Source of the DNA: Aselliscus stoliczkanus
Lineage: Eukaryota > Chordata > Mammalia > Chiroptera > Hipposideridae
Reading direction: 5' to 3'
DNA: 64,000 nt
Assembly: GCA_033961575.1 (NCBI GenBank)
Contig: CM066727.1
Location: 155,915,434-155,979,433, forward strand
Shown here: positions 1-19,440 of the stretch, piece after piece
How the letters are laid out: the number at the start of each line of letters is the position of its first letter
Position numbering within the stretch: the first letter of the stretch is position 1
Translations under genes and position numbers: made by a program
Notes under the pieces: generated by a model
What the model saw: only the letters and a program-made list of their open reading frames with translations
Told to the model about the DNA's origin: nothing
The model's database searches: none

Positions 1-8175
<8,175 letters not shown>

Positions 8176-8850
8176 CACAGCACTCTTCCCACGGGTTTAG
8201 GGCAGGCTCTGAAGCCTGTTCTTAGGACTCTCCCATCTCTTTGCAGCTCCTCACTCTTTAACGGCGCCTTAGGAAACAGACTCCTTGACCTAGCCCCTCA
8301 GGTTTGAATGCCTGAGTGTGGGGCTGCAAGAGAGGAAGCTGCTGCAAGAGGCGGGGAGAGCACATTCCCAGACTTTGGCCCAGCTCTGCGTCTCTGGTGG
8401 GCTCTGGAATTGCATTGGGCCATCGGCTCTTGGCAGTTAAGGGGGTAGCCAGTTGGCATTGCCTTCCAGGCTGAAGAGAAACCCGGCTGCCAGGAGGGGA
8501 CTTGGGCAGACTTAGCGGCGTAAGCTGCGACAGCGTCGCTGCCCGAGATGACCTAGGGGGTCTGGCCCTGTGAGGACGATGGACCTTGGACTCCTAATGT
8601 CATTTTTGTAGCGTGTGCCCTTTTGGATTATAAAACCAATTGAAAGCCTTGTGTAGAGCTGTGAACGGCCCCTGTACCAAGGGGTGCTGTGCTCTCTAGG
8701 CATCGCTCATCCAGGGAATTTTTTTAGTTGATGTGGGACAGGGTGAGCTGGCTGTGTCCATCTTAAAGTCACCGAGTGAAAATTTCTGTTTTCTATTCTC
8801 TGAAAAGATGAGTTTGTATGTTCTAAGAATAAATACATGAACATGAAGGC
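8176..8850 (+). other. DDX23: DDX23 3' untranslated region
   Basis: Runs from the stop codon to about 15-20 bases past the AATAAA at 8828-8833. No repeat or ORF of note is visible. The exact cleavage base is inferred. Confidence 0.8.
8828..8833 (+). terminator. DDX23: DDX23 poly(A) signal AATAAA
   Basis: First canonical AATAAA downstream of the DDX23 stop; it lies about 650 bases into the 3' UTR. GT-rich sequence (tgtgtgtagttctgg) follows within 30 bases. Confidence 0.8.
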
Positions 8851-9669
8851 TGTGTGTAGTTCTGGCTAACCTCATCTCCCAGGCCCTCCCTGGTGCCACA
8901 GAAGACCGACTTGGGAGATGGAAGAAAGTCACACCCAAAGCAGAGCCTCAGATCTCAGTTGATAGTCTTAAGTCTGTAGGAGGCACTAGAGGATAACAAG
9001 GTCATAGTGTGTCCCCCCGCCCCTGCTCTAGCCTCACACATCTTGTAGCTCTGACCTGGACACCCTCCAGGGAGCTTTGCGCAGGGTGAGAAAGGAAAGC
9101 ACTTTTGAAACTGCCAGGTGATGCACAAGACCACTCGCATCCTGATGCTATGTGCCTGATACTGTCTTCAGTCCCTTTGCTCATGGCTTCCTAGTTGCTG
9201 AGGCCACTGCTCAGGGGAGAGGATGGGGCACCAGAAGCATTATGGAGTGATGAACTGGGCCCGGCTGAGTTAGGTTTGGGGAGAGGGCTGCAGGGCCTGG
9301 GTCCTTCCCAATATTGCTCTTAATCATGGGTTCTTTCTAAAATTGCTGGGCAAGTACATGGAGTTCAAGCTGCAGCCACTTCTAGGGCCTTTTGGCCTGA
9401 GGCAGGGACAATTTAAGGCTGTGATAAAGCCTCTTCCCCATCTCCCATCAAGTCCTTTCTGTGCTGCTGAGTTTCCCTCCAGGCACCTGGGCACGAGGCG
9501 GTGGGAGTCGGGGGTGCCTGGGAATATGGTTCTTCCCCCAGCTCTGTCCTTTTCCCCTTGCCGCTCAGTGGGTCCTTTGTGAGAAACGAGGTCAGGGTAC
9601 TTCTTTGCCTCCTCCAGACTTGGGCCTCGCAGTGAGGAACCAGCCGCCTGAGCAGACAGAACAGGAGCC
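8851..9669. other. Convergent intergenic spacer between DDX23 and CACNB3
   Basis: About 820 bases separating the two 3' ends. I see no exon, repeat or RNA gene. The poly(A) signals face each other at 8,833 (+) and 9,689 (-). Confidence 0.7.
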
Positions 9670-10738
9670 TGAGGGACGGTGCATGGTGTTTATTAGTGAT
9701 GACAGTGAGGTGGGACAGGGTCTGTGGATCATGCTCTGTAGGTCACACACTAGAGCCATAAGGCAAGGGTAGACAGGGCCTCGGGGCTGTCCACTGTGTC
9801 CTGTCTCTCCCCATCTAACCCTAACTTAACAAGCAGCAGCTATGAATCAGGGAGTAAAGTCTGGGGTCCATATCTCCCAGGAGGCATGAGGGCCAAGAAC
9901 AGAAATGACAGGATGCAAGAGCAAAAGGATGAGGGGGGCAAAGAGGCCCCCAAAGCTGTTCCATACGTTCTCTGCTATGCAACGCCCTCCCTTCCCAAAC
10001 CCCCAATCCAGGTGGGCTCCCATCTACCATTGGGCTTGACCATGCTCCTGGTCCCTGGTCCTGTCAGAAGTTAGGAAGCATCCTGGCAGGGTGAGGAGAG
10101 CCCTTTCTGGAGCATCAGCTGTGAGGCTTTTGGCCCCAGCCCAGCTGGCCTACTGCTCCAGCCTTCTATGTGGATGCCCCACCCGGCTGATGGATGGGAG
10201 TGCCACCCACCCTGCTAGGCTTTGATTGTCTCATTTCTAGTGTGTGGCGGTGAGGTGAGTGGAGGCTCTGGGACCCCAATGCACAACCCCTGAGTCCCTT
10301 GACTGACTATTAAGACTTGTGTCTGCTCAGGGACCTTGTTTCTTCCTCATACCATGTTGCTATAATCTGCCCTCATCACTTTGAGGGGGCATCCCTTCCC
10401 TGAGTGTGGTGGGAAGGCCCCTGCTAAGGGGATCCTGGCCTGAGGGCACTGCCCAGTGGGGCAGCTTCTTGTGCAGGAGGAGAGGAAGGTGCCAGGGGTG
10501 CAGCACACACAGCTAGTACCTGGAATGGGAGCCTAGGAGGGGTGTCACTGCCCAGGAGGTGAGGGGGCCCCCTGCTTCTCCCAGAACTTGGGGACCACAG
10601 GCAGCCCTGGAGCTGGGGCTGGGCAGGGGGTTGGGGCTGAGCCTAGTGCCAGCCTGATGCCAGTCTAACGCCCACCTGCCTGAGTGGGTGCCCCAGCCAG
10701 CTGTGCCGTGCCTGTCAGGGCAGGGCAGCTGGAGGCAC
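9670..10738 (-). other. CACNB3: CACNB3 3' untranslated region
   Basis: About 1.07 kb from the stop at 10,739 to just past the AATAAA at 9,694-9,689. Unique-looking, no repeat recognised. The cleavage point is inferred. Confidence 0.7.
9689..9694 (-). terminator. CACNB3: CACNB3 poly(A) signal AATAAA
   Basis: TTTATT on the plus strand, about 1.05 kb past the CACNB3 stop codon; the first canonical hexamer in that direction. Confidence 0.7.
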
Positions 10739-11053
10739 TCAGTAGCTATCTTTGGGCCAGGGTCGGCTGCGCTGCCAGTTCCGGTCATTGTGGTTGTGCG
10801 CCGAGTCCTGGGCAAGGAGTCGATCTTGGGGGTCGTGCCCATTCGCACTAGGCAGCCCCGAGGTGTGTTGGCGGTGAGGCTGGTACAGGTCCTGGTAGGC
10901 ATCTGTATAGTCCTCCTCCAGGTGGTGGGAGCTACGCTGCGAGGATCCTGTCCAGGCTTGGCGGGAGCTCTCGCTGGCCTCGTCTGAGGGCATCAAGCTG
11001 TCTCGTTCGAGGGGTGAGTGCTCCTCACCACGCTCCCCAAGGAGCTGCTGGTT
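10739..11053 (-). CDS. CACNB3: CACNB3 terminal coding exon 13
   Basis: Encodes [20 protein letters not shown] and a variable, His/Asp-rich C-terminal tail ending KDSY, with TGA at 10,741-10,739. Confidence 0.98.
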   Translation of the reverse strand, partial: NQQLLGERGEEHSPLERDSLMPSDEASESSRQAWTGSSQRSSHHLEEDYTDAYQDLYQPHRQHTSGLPSANGHDPQDRLLAQDSAHNHNDRNWQRSRPWPKDSY

Positions 11054-14000
11054 CTGGGGGCAACACAACAGCTCTACGTGAGGCAGTGCAGACCTCCCCT
11101 TGGCCTTCTCCCATCTCTAGTAGGAGGGGGGATTCTTCCCCCTCAACTCTCAGTTCCTGGGTGGAGGAAATAGTGCAAGGAAGGGAAGCATACTGGAGTA
11201 TCTTTCCTTTTCAGATACGGAAAACTGGAGCTTTTGCCTCCTGCAAAATTCAAGGCTCTGCCTTCAAGACAGACCAGAGAAAGGTTTTAGAGTGTGTTTC
11301 CTTTGAGCTCTGGAAAAGTAACCTCTGGTTAAGCATCTCATTGATTTATTCCCTCTCATCAGGAAGTCCCTTCATCCATCTGCCCTAGCTCTGTGCAGCA
11401 CAGCTGAGTTCTCTGATCCTTTGACCTTCAAACTGTAGGCCAGGGACGATCCTCTGGGGGGATGGAGGGAAGGAGACATTGCTTTGGCTGCCTTAGCCTG
11501 AACATCAGTGCCCACTGTAAATGGTTACCTGAAGTCCGGGGATGGCACTGGGAGGGCCCAGAAGTCCAGGGCCAGGGGCTGGGTGGTGTGTGGCCCGCCA
11601 GTAAACCTCCAGGTACTCAGCCAGGTGCTCACAGGCATCCTCCAGCTGGTTCTCATCCAGAATCACATCAAATGACTCCTGGGGAGGGAAAGGAAAGGGG
11701 GAATATTGGTTTCCTTTCAGCAGCAGCTCCCACCCATCCCCATCACTCCCCCAGCTCTGGGAAAGCAGCTGGAAAAGGCACAGGAGTTTTCCCAGGCACT
11801 CACCGGTGGGCACTGAACCAGTTTATCGTATGCCATCATCTGTACAGTGAGGTGCTTCATCTGTGACTTCCCGCGGGAGCGGATGAGCCGCTGGAGCACC
11901 TGAGAGGAAAGGGCAGCGTGAGGCCTGGAGTCTGGGGCCCCGGGCAGAGCTGGGCCTAGAAAGAACTGGGCATGTCCCCCACTTGAGATCTGGCATCAGG
12001 AAAGGGGAATCCAGGAGCCCTGGGGCAGGGACCAAGCTGAGTTATAGCCCCTTCTAGGAGGACAGCCCTGCTCACCTTTGGTGAGGAGACTTTGACAAAG
12101 ACGATGATGGGGGCCAGGGAGGTCTTGGCCAGCTGTGCTGGGTGGTTGATGGTGTCAGCATCCAACACTACCAGCTGCAGGGATTTGGCCAGCTCGAATA
12201 TGCGCTCAATCTCACTCTGTACTTCAGCTATGGAGGGAGCGAGCCACAATGCTCACCAGCTGCTCCACCCACTTCCTCCAGTGAGGTCTGGGGGCCTCCC
12301 CAATGGTGAAAGAGAAGGAATTGGAACAAGGCAGACGTACAGGCAACTAAGGACACCGGGGGGGCCTTCTTGTCAATCCTGGGGCAGGTGGAGAAGGAGT
12401 TGGGGAAAGAGGAGGAGGGATCTCGGTGAGGCCTGAGTGGGCAGAAAAGCGGAAGCCTGGGACTTCTCACCAATGCTAGAGCGGGCGGAGGAACGCTCAA
12501 TGATGGTCCTCTTGCCAGGATTGTTGAGCACAGATCGCTTTGCCAGTGAGAGGTCAGCTGTGACTCGGGTGATGGAGATTCTGGGGTAAGGTGGAGAATT
12601 ACAGCTGCCTTCTAAATTTCAAACTCTAGGCCCCTCCTTACCCAGGACCTCTTTACTCCTAAGTTTCCCTTGAGAGAAGACCTTGCTACAGACATCTGGA
12701 AGGAGGCCATGATATTCTCCTTGGTTCTCATGTCACTCCAGGCCAGGACAGCTTACCTGCCATCAAACCTATGTTTGAGGAAGTCGAAGAGAGCCTTCTG
12801 CATCATGTCTGTGACCTGGTTGGGTAAGGTTGGGGGGAAAGGCATGGAATGGACTGGGGGCCCTCTTAGAAAGGGGCAGCATCCCCAGGCATGGCCCTGG
12901 AGCCCACCCCTTCCACCCACACCTTGGGGGTGTGTGGTGGGGAGAAACAACACACCCTCCCTGGGGCCTGTCCCTGGGGCCTTCTCATGGCAGGCTTTGG
13001 TAGAGGTAATTCTTTGGGGTCTCACCTCATAACCTTTCAGAGAGGGTCCCACCAGCACCACAGGCCGCATGGAGGGCACCACATCATAAGGGGGAACATG
13101 TTCTGCCTGCAGAAGTGACCGGAGGTCAGGCAAAGCCACGGCCCTGTGGCTTGCCCTCTGCCTAACTGGAAGATTCAGAAGTTCTGGGCTCCCTCCCCTG
13201 TCTGTTCTGCGGCCCCTCCACAATGACTGCCCAGAAGCATGTCTCCATAACCACAAGCCATGAGCCCCGCCAGCCCAGATCCCTTCCCTGACTCACCTGC
13301 TTTTGCTTCTGCTTGGCTTTTTGGAAAAGGGAAATAAAAGATTAAAGTTGGTGAAGGGGGAAAAGGCCCTGGGGGCATGTATTCCCTTCCCGAGGGGGGA
13401 CATTGGGTTTCCCCCAGCTCCTCTGACCTCTCCACCAACCCTTTCCCACACAGTTCGCCTGGGGAGAATCTCCTCACCCACTGTGTCTTAGTGACCCACC
13501 TACCCAAGACAGGTGAGTTGTGGGGAAGCTACCTAGAGATGGAGGAGGGGAGCGCCGGTTGCCAATATCACTCAGGCTGGAAGGGTTCCCGGATCTCCTG
13601 AGAGCAAAGAAAGAGGTCATTCAGCATCTTTGTATATGTTCTACTCATTATTTAACAGTTGTAAACATTTCCTTATATTTTAACTAGGGAGGAAGGTGTG
13701 CATGTGACATGTGCATCTGTGTGCATGTATGTGTATTTGTGCGGTGTAAATGTGCATAGCTGGGTATGAATGTATTGTGGGGTGGGGTATGCATGCATGT
13801 GTAGCGAAGTAGGTTTGGAGAAAACTGAACACGTTTGTGGGGGGTGTTACCAAGTCACAGCCCCGTTCTCACCTGGCCTTCTGCTCCTGCTTGAGCCGGA
13901 TGCTCTCCAGGCGCTGGGGGCTGGGGATGAAGGCAATGTCCCCGCCCTCTTTCACTAGCCGCCCGATCCACCAGTCATTGCTGTACTTCTGGGGGCGGGG

Positions 14001-17000
14001 TGGAGCAGGAAGGGGCGGTGAGAAGAGGCAGCCCAGGACATTGCCCTGGCTGTGGAGGAGCCAGGGAGGCATTCTCAGGGCTGGTCTGACGGGGCAGCAC
14101 AAAGAGAAGGGGCAGGAGAAGGGGCAGCCAGGTTTGAGCCTCCCAAAATTTCAACGTGAGGCATCACAGTTGTCACAGGGGAGGCAGCTAATCTAACTGC
14201 TCACTTGACACATATGGAGACTGACGCCTGAGCCAGGTCTTGGATGGAGAACCCTGGGGATTGCATCTTGGACATCAGGGGTGTATGGGTGTGTGTTAAG
14301 GAGGAGTTCAGGGACTTGTTTATAGACTGAGGACTAAAGTAAGAGGCATGGGAACTGGGCAAGAGCAGGGAAATTAAGTGGCTGCTGTCTGGAAGGGAGG
14401 GGGTTTGTTACCTCTTTAATATGCAGAAAATCTTTGGCCTCAAAGTTGACTCCAGAGCCCTGGACTGGGCACTCCTCGTCCAGTACGCCACAGTAGCTGA
14501 CATTGGTCCTCACAGCAAATGCCACAGGTTTGTGCTACAGAATTTGGCCATCAGTACCAATGAGGGGAGCCTCAGAACACCCCTTCTAGATTTAGTGTCT
14601 CATGGCAGCGGGCGGGGCAGTGTCTGCCCATCACACACACACACACACACATACACACAATCTTTCACACTCACATATGCACATCCTGCCCAGTGACCCT
14701 TCGGGACCTAGGGCGGAGCACAAGATTCTACCCAGCCTGGCCTGTTTTGCCCAGCCCACAAGCAAAAGGATACCTTGGCCCTCTCGAGCTGCTGCTGAGC
14801 CTGGCTCTCCACTTCACGCCGGGCGCTCTCCCGGTCCTCCTCCAGGGAGACGTCTGAGTCCAGAGATGGGCGGCTGGTATAGGAGTCGGCTGAACCCTGC
14901 CATGGGGAAGAGGCTGTGACCCCCTGAGCTCAGGTGGGAAGGGAATATAGAGTCACTCTCTGAACCCTATAGTAGTGACTCCATGAACCCCAGCCTCTCC
15001 ATATCCATAAGGATGGCCACACCCCAATGGTCCCTACAATTTCCCTGAGAAGGGCTATAGATCTTCTAGGGCTGTAGGAAAGCAGCCCAATCCATGTGAT
15101 AAGATCTGGGCCCTTCCCCCCAAGACTATTAATACTGCAGCTTTGAATAGAGCCTTCATTTCCCTCCTTCCTCCCTTTTGTCCCCTCTACCATGTCCTCT
15201 GAGGCAGAGGGAAGGAAGATGTACTGAAGATGATATATTGAAGATGATTCTGAATCCAGGCCACCCAGCCAGCCCTCTTGTTCACAGCAGCCTGCAAAGC
15301 AGCCTAGACACGATCCCTTTAAAATGCCTGGCAGGAATATAGCCAGCCGGGAACAGTCAAGAGATGCTGGTTGGCATGGCACTGGTCCTGAGTGTTAGGG
15401 TACAGCTATCCATTCCTTAGGTCTCATCTTCCCCAGACCCTACCCTTCCAGGTTGAAGGGGACACAGAGCTGCCAACTCCTGGTTACTTTCTCTCTACTC
15501 TCCCGCCCCCCACCTCCACCCCCTTCTTTCCTCTCACACCTGCTGGGACAACTGGCCAGGTGTGGGCAGCAAAAGACACAGACTGAGAAGGCCACCTCCC
15601 TGGGTGACTGAGGCTGGGCCATACCCACCACCTGGCCTACATCTCCCCACCCATCCCCCAAGGGGATATCAGCCCTGGAGGAACGCCATGTTGGTGTCAG
15701 GCAACCCAGCTAGAAGAGCAGTACCGTGGGGATGTAGGGAGGGGGTCTTTGGTAACCTTAGCCAGGAGAGTGTCTCAATCCTGCCCATTGGCAGGGTCTT
15801 TAGGCAATGAGGGTGCACTTAGAGGACTGCAGAGCTCACCTTCAAGGCTGTGAGAAAGATGTACAAATGAGTAAAGGAAGCTGAATCTTAGGACAGGAGA
15901 AGTCAGGATGTCTGGGTTTCCCTCTCAGTCTAGGGAACAGGGAATCTTTTGTTTTCTGCCTCAGTTTCCCCTTTTTATGATCAGAGGCCTGAAGTGGTAC
16001 TTCCCTCCATTCTGAGATACAAGTGGCAGAGATTAATAGGATCCTAGATAAGGGGTCCACGTGGGAATGTGTGTGTATTAAGGAGGGGTTTTAGGATATT
16101 CTCAGCCTGAGGAACGTTCCTTCAAGCCCACGGTGCATGCCCACCTACAGAAGCCAACAGAGGCCAGACTCTCAGTGGGGAAGACAAACTCACACACCTG
16201 CTGTCGCCATGCTCTCTACCCCTTTCCCACCACAGGCAAGTGGGCATGTCAGCTTGTTATCTGCCCAGGCTCTAGGGCTTAAGCTAAAGTGAATGTCTGT
16301 GGTAGACCGAAGGCATGAAGACAGCACAGGTGAGCACGTCTCATTTTACACAGGAGTAAATTCTGCCTGCTGCTCCTGCATCTCTGAGAACAAAATAAGG
16401 CTGGCTTGGCAGTAGGATAAAGGGTGCTAGCCCCAGGAAGAACCTTTGCATTGTTAGTAGAGTGTGGGATATCCTTCCAGGGGTCTTAGGTACAGGAAAT
16501 ACCTCTGTGGGAGGCAGCTGAATGAAGGGAATAGGGGCCAACAGGCCAGGAGGCAGGAGGTAAGGCAGGATGATCATTAAATTTATAAGTATCCATCAGA
16601 TGCCTCCTAGATGCCCAGACCTGTGCTGGAAGAGAAGTCCGGCCTTCATCTCTGCTTTCCAGGCTCTCAGCCTAATTTAGTCATCTCAATGTCCCTACCT
16701 GGGGCATCTGGGTTACCTGGACTCTCACCCTAGGATGGGAATGATAGAATCTCTCCCTGGATGTTTAATGAGTCAGGCTAAGAATGTAACCCCCTCTCTA
16801 TTATTCTCAAGTCCTCAGAGTTCACCCATCTTTCATGCTCTGGTACAACTTGGGGAGGCCAGGGCTGCCCTGCCAGGCCTACTCTGGGGTCTTGCCTTCC
16901 CCACCCCATTATGCCACAGCAGCCAGAGGCTCAATACTTCGGAGCTGCCAGAGGTTGGCACAGTGCCCTAGTGGTGCCCCCCTTGTTTGGTGAGTGTGTG

Positions 17001-18648
17001 GGCAGGCTGCAGCTCCACTCTTGCCTGGCACGGGGGAAGGAGAGGAGGGAGATGAGCCAGTGGATTTATTTAGAGCCTGATCTCCCTCCTACTGCTTCAG
17101 AGGGGGCCTGAGGGAGCGCAAGGAGCCAGGCAAGAGAAAGGGAAGTGGGGGAGGGTGATCCAGGGACCAAAGAGGGGTGGGGAGCCAGTGAGCCAGGGAT
17201 GGGTTAGCACACTGCCCCCAACACCTCCACATGTCTTTCCCTTGCAACAGCTCTTGCCTTCTCACCAGGGATGGGAAGAACCTTCTAGGGCCCTCCAGCC
17301 AAGCAGGAAGGTTTGTTCTCAAGCTCACCTTGGCACCCTGGGCCATGCCAGCTGTCCTTTTCAACTGTTAGAAAGAGGTGTCCACCAGAGCCTTGAAAAT
17401 TATCTGCTCTAGCTGCCGTGTAATTAGGCCCAGAGGCCCAATGGGGAACTGGCCCAGCAGGAGCCCAGGAAAGGACTGATAACTGCCTATTCTGAGCCCT
17501 AGAACTCATCTATCCTGGGCTGGGCAGCAAGAGATGAGAGAAGACTCAAACACTTCACTTTTGATCCTGGAGTGCTCTGCCCTCCACACCTATCAAGGGC
17601 CCCTTCCAAGCTACCCAGTGGTCCTCTTCTAGGAAGGCCTTCTTGCAGGATGTTTGAGAGAAGGGACTGAGAAGCTGCTCCCCATCTTTGCCCCATCTTC
17701 CCAGGCACTCTCCATGCTCTCTGAGCTCCGGGAATCACTGCCTAATGAGCTGATTTGTCTCAGTGGGTCAGGAGATAAAAGCAAAGAGGAGAATTAAATA
17801 TTTATCGGTTGCCTGGTTCTCTGAGGAAAGAGCTTCCTCTCTATCCCCAGGCCCTCAGCTCCTCTGGCTTCACCTCCAGGTCCTCCATGCTGAGCAGGAG
17901 CTCAGGATGCCTGCTGCTCTGAGGATGTCTCAGCAGGAGGCATGGAATGGATGGGGTTCAGTCAGCTGGTCCACCCATGTGCTGGGTGCCCACTTTCCAG
18001 CCTGGGAGGGAAGCTGGGCTAGAGGCAGAGTGAAGAGATAAGGCAAGCTCAGGATGGACACAGGAAAGGAATAATGCAAGTCCTCAAGTTTTGTGATCTA
18101 TCTGAAGAAGCTGGTACCTGATTCTCTGGTGTTCTCCCAGGCTCCCTAAATTTGCCCTGTATTTGAGTCAGGAGGTCTGGATTGTCCCCCTCCCTCAAGA
18201 AATGCAGCTTCTCCTCTAGCAGTTGTGTTCAGACCCCATCAATCCACCTGTGGGAACTTGAGACATTTCGTGTGCCCTTTCTAAAGCCCCCCATTCCCTC
18301 AGCCTCCAGCCCTTCCTCCCTCTACCCTTCTGTTCTGGGCTCTGGAGCCACTTGCTTGATCCTTCCCCCCACACTACTCCCTCCTTGCACACACCTCATG
18401 CTCCTTGGTCTACGACTGGGGTACTCCGGGTCCTTGACACGAAAATCCATCGCCCCACTTTCCTGGAGCATCCTGCCCCCCCCACCCCCCACCAACGCTC
18501 TGCCCCGCCACGTTTTTTCAAAGTCCTGAACTGGGAGAAGGGTCCAAGAGCGAGGAAGTGTCACCCCGACTTCCCCACCCCCACCCTCATCATGGACACT
18601 CACCGCCTCCGAGTCCTCAAACCCGGGCACGTAGGAGTCGTCATACAT
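10739..18648 (-). CDS. CACNB3: CACNB3, voltage-gated calcium channel beta-3 subunit
   Basis: A cytoplasmic auxiliary subunit that binds the alpha-1 interaction domain of high-voltage-activated calcium channels and controls surface expression and gating. Thirteen coding exons on the minus strand join in frame: 18604-18648, 14774-14896, 14412-14534, 13873-13988, 13533-13597, 13297-13316, 13026-13106, 12757-12815, 12471-12580, 12076-12227, 11804-11899, 11529-11678 and 10739-11053. The product has 484 residues, the same length as the human protein. It starts [15 protein letters not shown] and ends NRPW-like ([10 protein letters not shown]). SH3 domain about residues 59-120 ([29 protein letters not shown]); Hook linker about 121-170; guanylate-kinase-like domain about 171-360 with the degenerate loop VGPSLKGYE, so no kinase activity is expected. 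A GC-rich promoter lies just upstream; an alternative first exon is at 21,900-21,941. Confidence 0.98.
11529..11678 (-). CDS. CACNB3: CACNB3 coding exon 12
   Basis: Encodes [20 protein letters not shown] to the end of the GK-like domain and the Pro-rich [16 protein letters not shown]. Confidence 0.97.
11804..11899 (-). CDS. CACNB3: CACNB3 coding exon 11
   Basis: Encodes [20 protein letters not shown] to LVQCPP; 32 codons in phase 0. Confidence 0.97.
12076..12227 (-). CDS. CACNB3: CACNB3 coding exon 10
   Basis: Encodes [20 protein letters not shown] to VFVKVSSPK. This part of the GK-like fold contributes to the groove that holds the channel interaction helix. Confidence 0.97.
12471..12580 (-). 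CDS. CACNB3: CACNB3 coding exon 9
   Basis: Encodes [20 protein letters not shown] to RSSARSSI, central GK-like domain. Confidence 0.97.
12757..12815 (-). CDS. CACNB3: CACNB3 coding exon 8
   Basis: Encodes [19 protein letters not shown] plus two bases of Arg; 59 bases. Confidence 0.97.
13026..13106 (-). CDS. CACNB3: CACNB3 coding exon 7: GK domain start
   Basis: Encodes [20 protein letters not shown] then PSLKGYE, the degenerate P-loop region of the guanylate-kinase-like fold. Confidence 0.97.
13297..13316 (-). CDS. CACNB3: CACNB3 coding exon 6: 20-base microexon
   Basis: Encodes only (A)KQKQKQ. Length 20 bases, with phase 1 entry and phase 0 exit. Skipping it would shift the frame of all downstream exons. 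It matches the small Hook-region exon known in beta subunit genes. Confidence 0.95.
13533..13597 (-). CDS. CACNB3: CACNB3 coding exon 5: Hook region
   Basis: A 65-base exon encoding [21 protein letters not shown], a Ser/Pro-rich linker in the variable Hook region. Confidence 0.95.
13680..13810. repeat. Imperfect GT/GCAT-rich low-complexity tract
   Basis: Repeated 'gtgtgcatgt' and 'tgcatgtgt' type motifs in the CACNB3 intron between exons 4 and 5; alternating purine-pyrimidine. Confidence 0.7.
13873..13988 (-). CDS. CACNB3: CACNB3 coding exon 4: SH3 end
   Basis: Encodes [20 protein letters not shown] to KQEQKA and two bases of an Arg codon. Confidence 0.97.
14412..14534 (-). CDS. CACNB3: CACNB3 coding exon 3: SH3 start
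   Basis: Encodes [20 protein letters not shown] to KDFLHIKE, the first SH3 strands (residues 57-97). Confidence 0.97.
14632..14659. repeat. (CA)n microsatellite
   Basis: About 11 uninterrupted CA units followed by 'tacacaca', inside the CACNB3 intron between coding exons 2 and 3. Confidence 0.9.
14774..14896 (-). CDS. CACNB3: CACNB3 coding exon 2
   Basis: Encodes [20 protein letters not shown] to QQQLERAK (residues 16-56), phase 0 at both ends. It is therefore compatible with either first exon. Confidence 0.97.
14897..18603. other. CACNB3: CACNB3 intron 1
   Basis: About 3.7 kb, GC-balanced and almost free of recognisable transposons, unlike the rest of the window. I see no second exon with protein similarity. 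The lack of repeats would fit regulatory constraint, but that is inference. Confidence 0.7.
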
Positions 18649-19440
18649 GGGGGAGTCCGGGTTGGGGGAAGCGAGCGGCCTGGAGGCTGGGGCGAGGACA
18701 GCGGGCCGCGCCCGAGAGATGCTACCGAGCCCCGCAGCCCTGCGGGCGGCGGCGCAGAGCGAGAGCGCGCGAAGGAGGGAGCGAGCCGCGAAGACCAGCT
18801 GCTCGGAGCTCAAAGCACCGCTCCCCCCCACCCCACCCCCCAAACCCAGCCAGTCCCACCCCGAGCGCGGCTGAGGAATCTGGCGCCGGCTCCACCAACA
18901 ATAGTGCCCGCCCACCTGACCCCCTCCCCGGGAGCAGGCGGGGGCGGCGGCTGGGGCGCCGGCCACCCGGGGAGCCCGAGACCCCGCGGGGAGAGGGTGG
19001 CGGACGGGAGCTGGGCAGGTGGGTCCCCCAGCACCTACGGGCCAAAGGGGAGATGGGGAGGAAGGGGAGGAGAGACTGCGGGCGGGCGGATCCAGGCTGC
19101 GAGAAGGCGGGGCGAGGAGAGATGCGGGGACAGAGACACTCGGCAACCCAGGAAATACTCCGCCGGGAAACAAAGGGCTGGAGCGCGGGAGGGGAGGGGG
19201 AGCGGAGAGGAGGAGGCAAACGAGACCTGAGCCGAAAAAGAAGCGGGCGCAGGTTACTGGGAGGCAGGAGAGGGAGGAAGGAGGAATGGAGGCAGAAGGA
19301 AGACCGGGAGACAGGAAAAGGGGGAGACACAAGAGGCGGGGGTGGGGCTGGCGGCAGACGGGGGAGGGGCCCCAGGTGAGCAGGAGGCGTGTCTGGGCCC
19401 TGGCAGTTCCTCACACTCCACGAGCGAACCCCGCAATGGC
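18540..19440 (-). promoter_or_regulatory. CACNB3: CpG-rich promoter region of CACNB3 (main first exon)
   Basis: Dense CG dinucleotides and GC boxes such as 'ggggcgagg' and 'gggcgggcgg' surround and lie upstream of the exon with MYDDSYVPG. No TATA box at a fixed distance is apparent. The long open frames on both strands here result from composition. Confidence 0.75.
18604..18648 (-). CDS. CACNB3: CACNB3 coding exon 1 (major N terminus)
   Basis: Encodes [15 protein letters not shown] and ends GCG|GTGAGT in phase 0. The ATG is in a weak context (CCCCC before ATG). The exon's 5' UTR continues into the CpG island. Confidence 0.95.
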
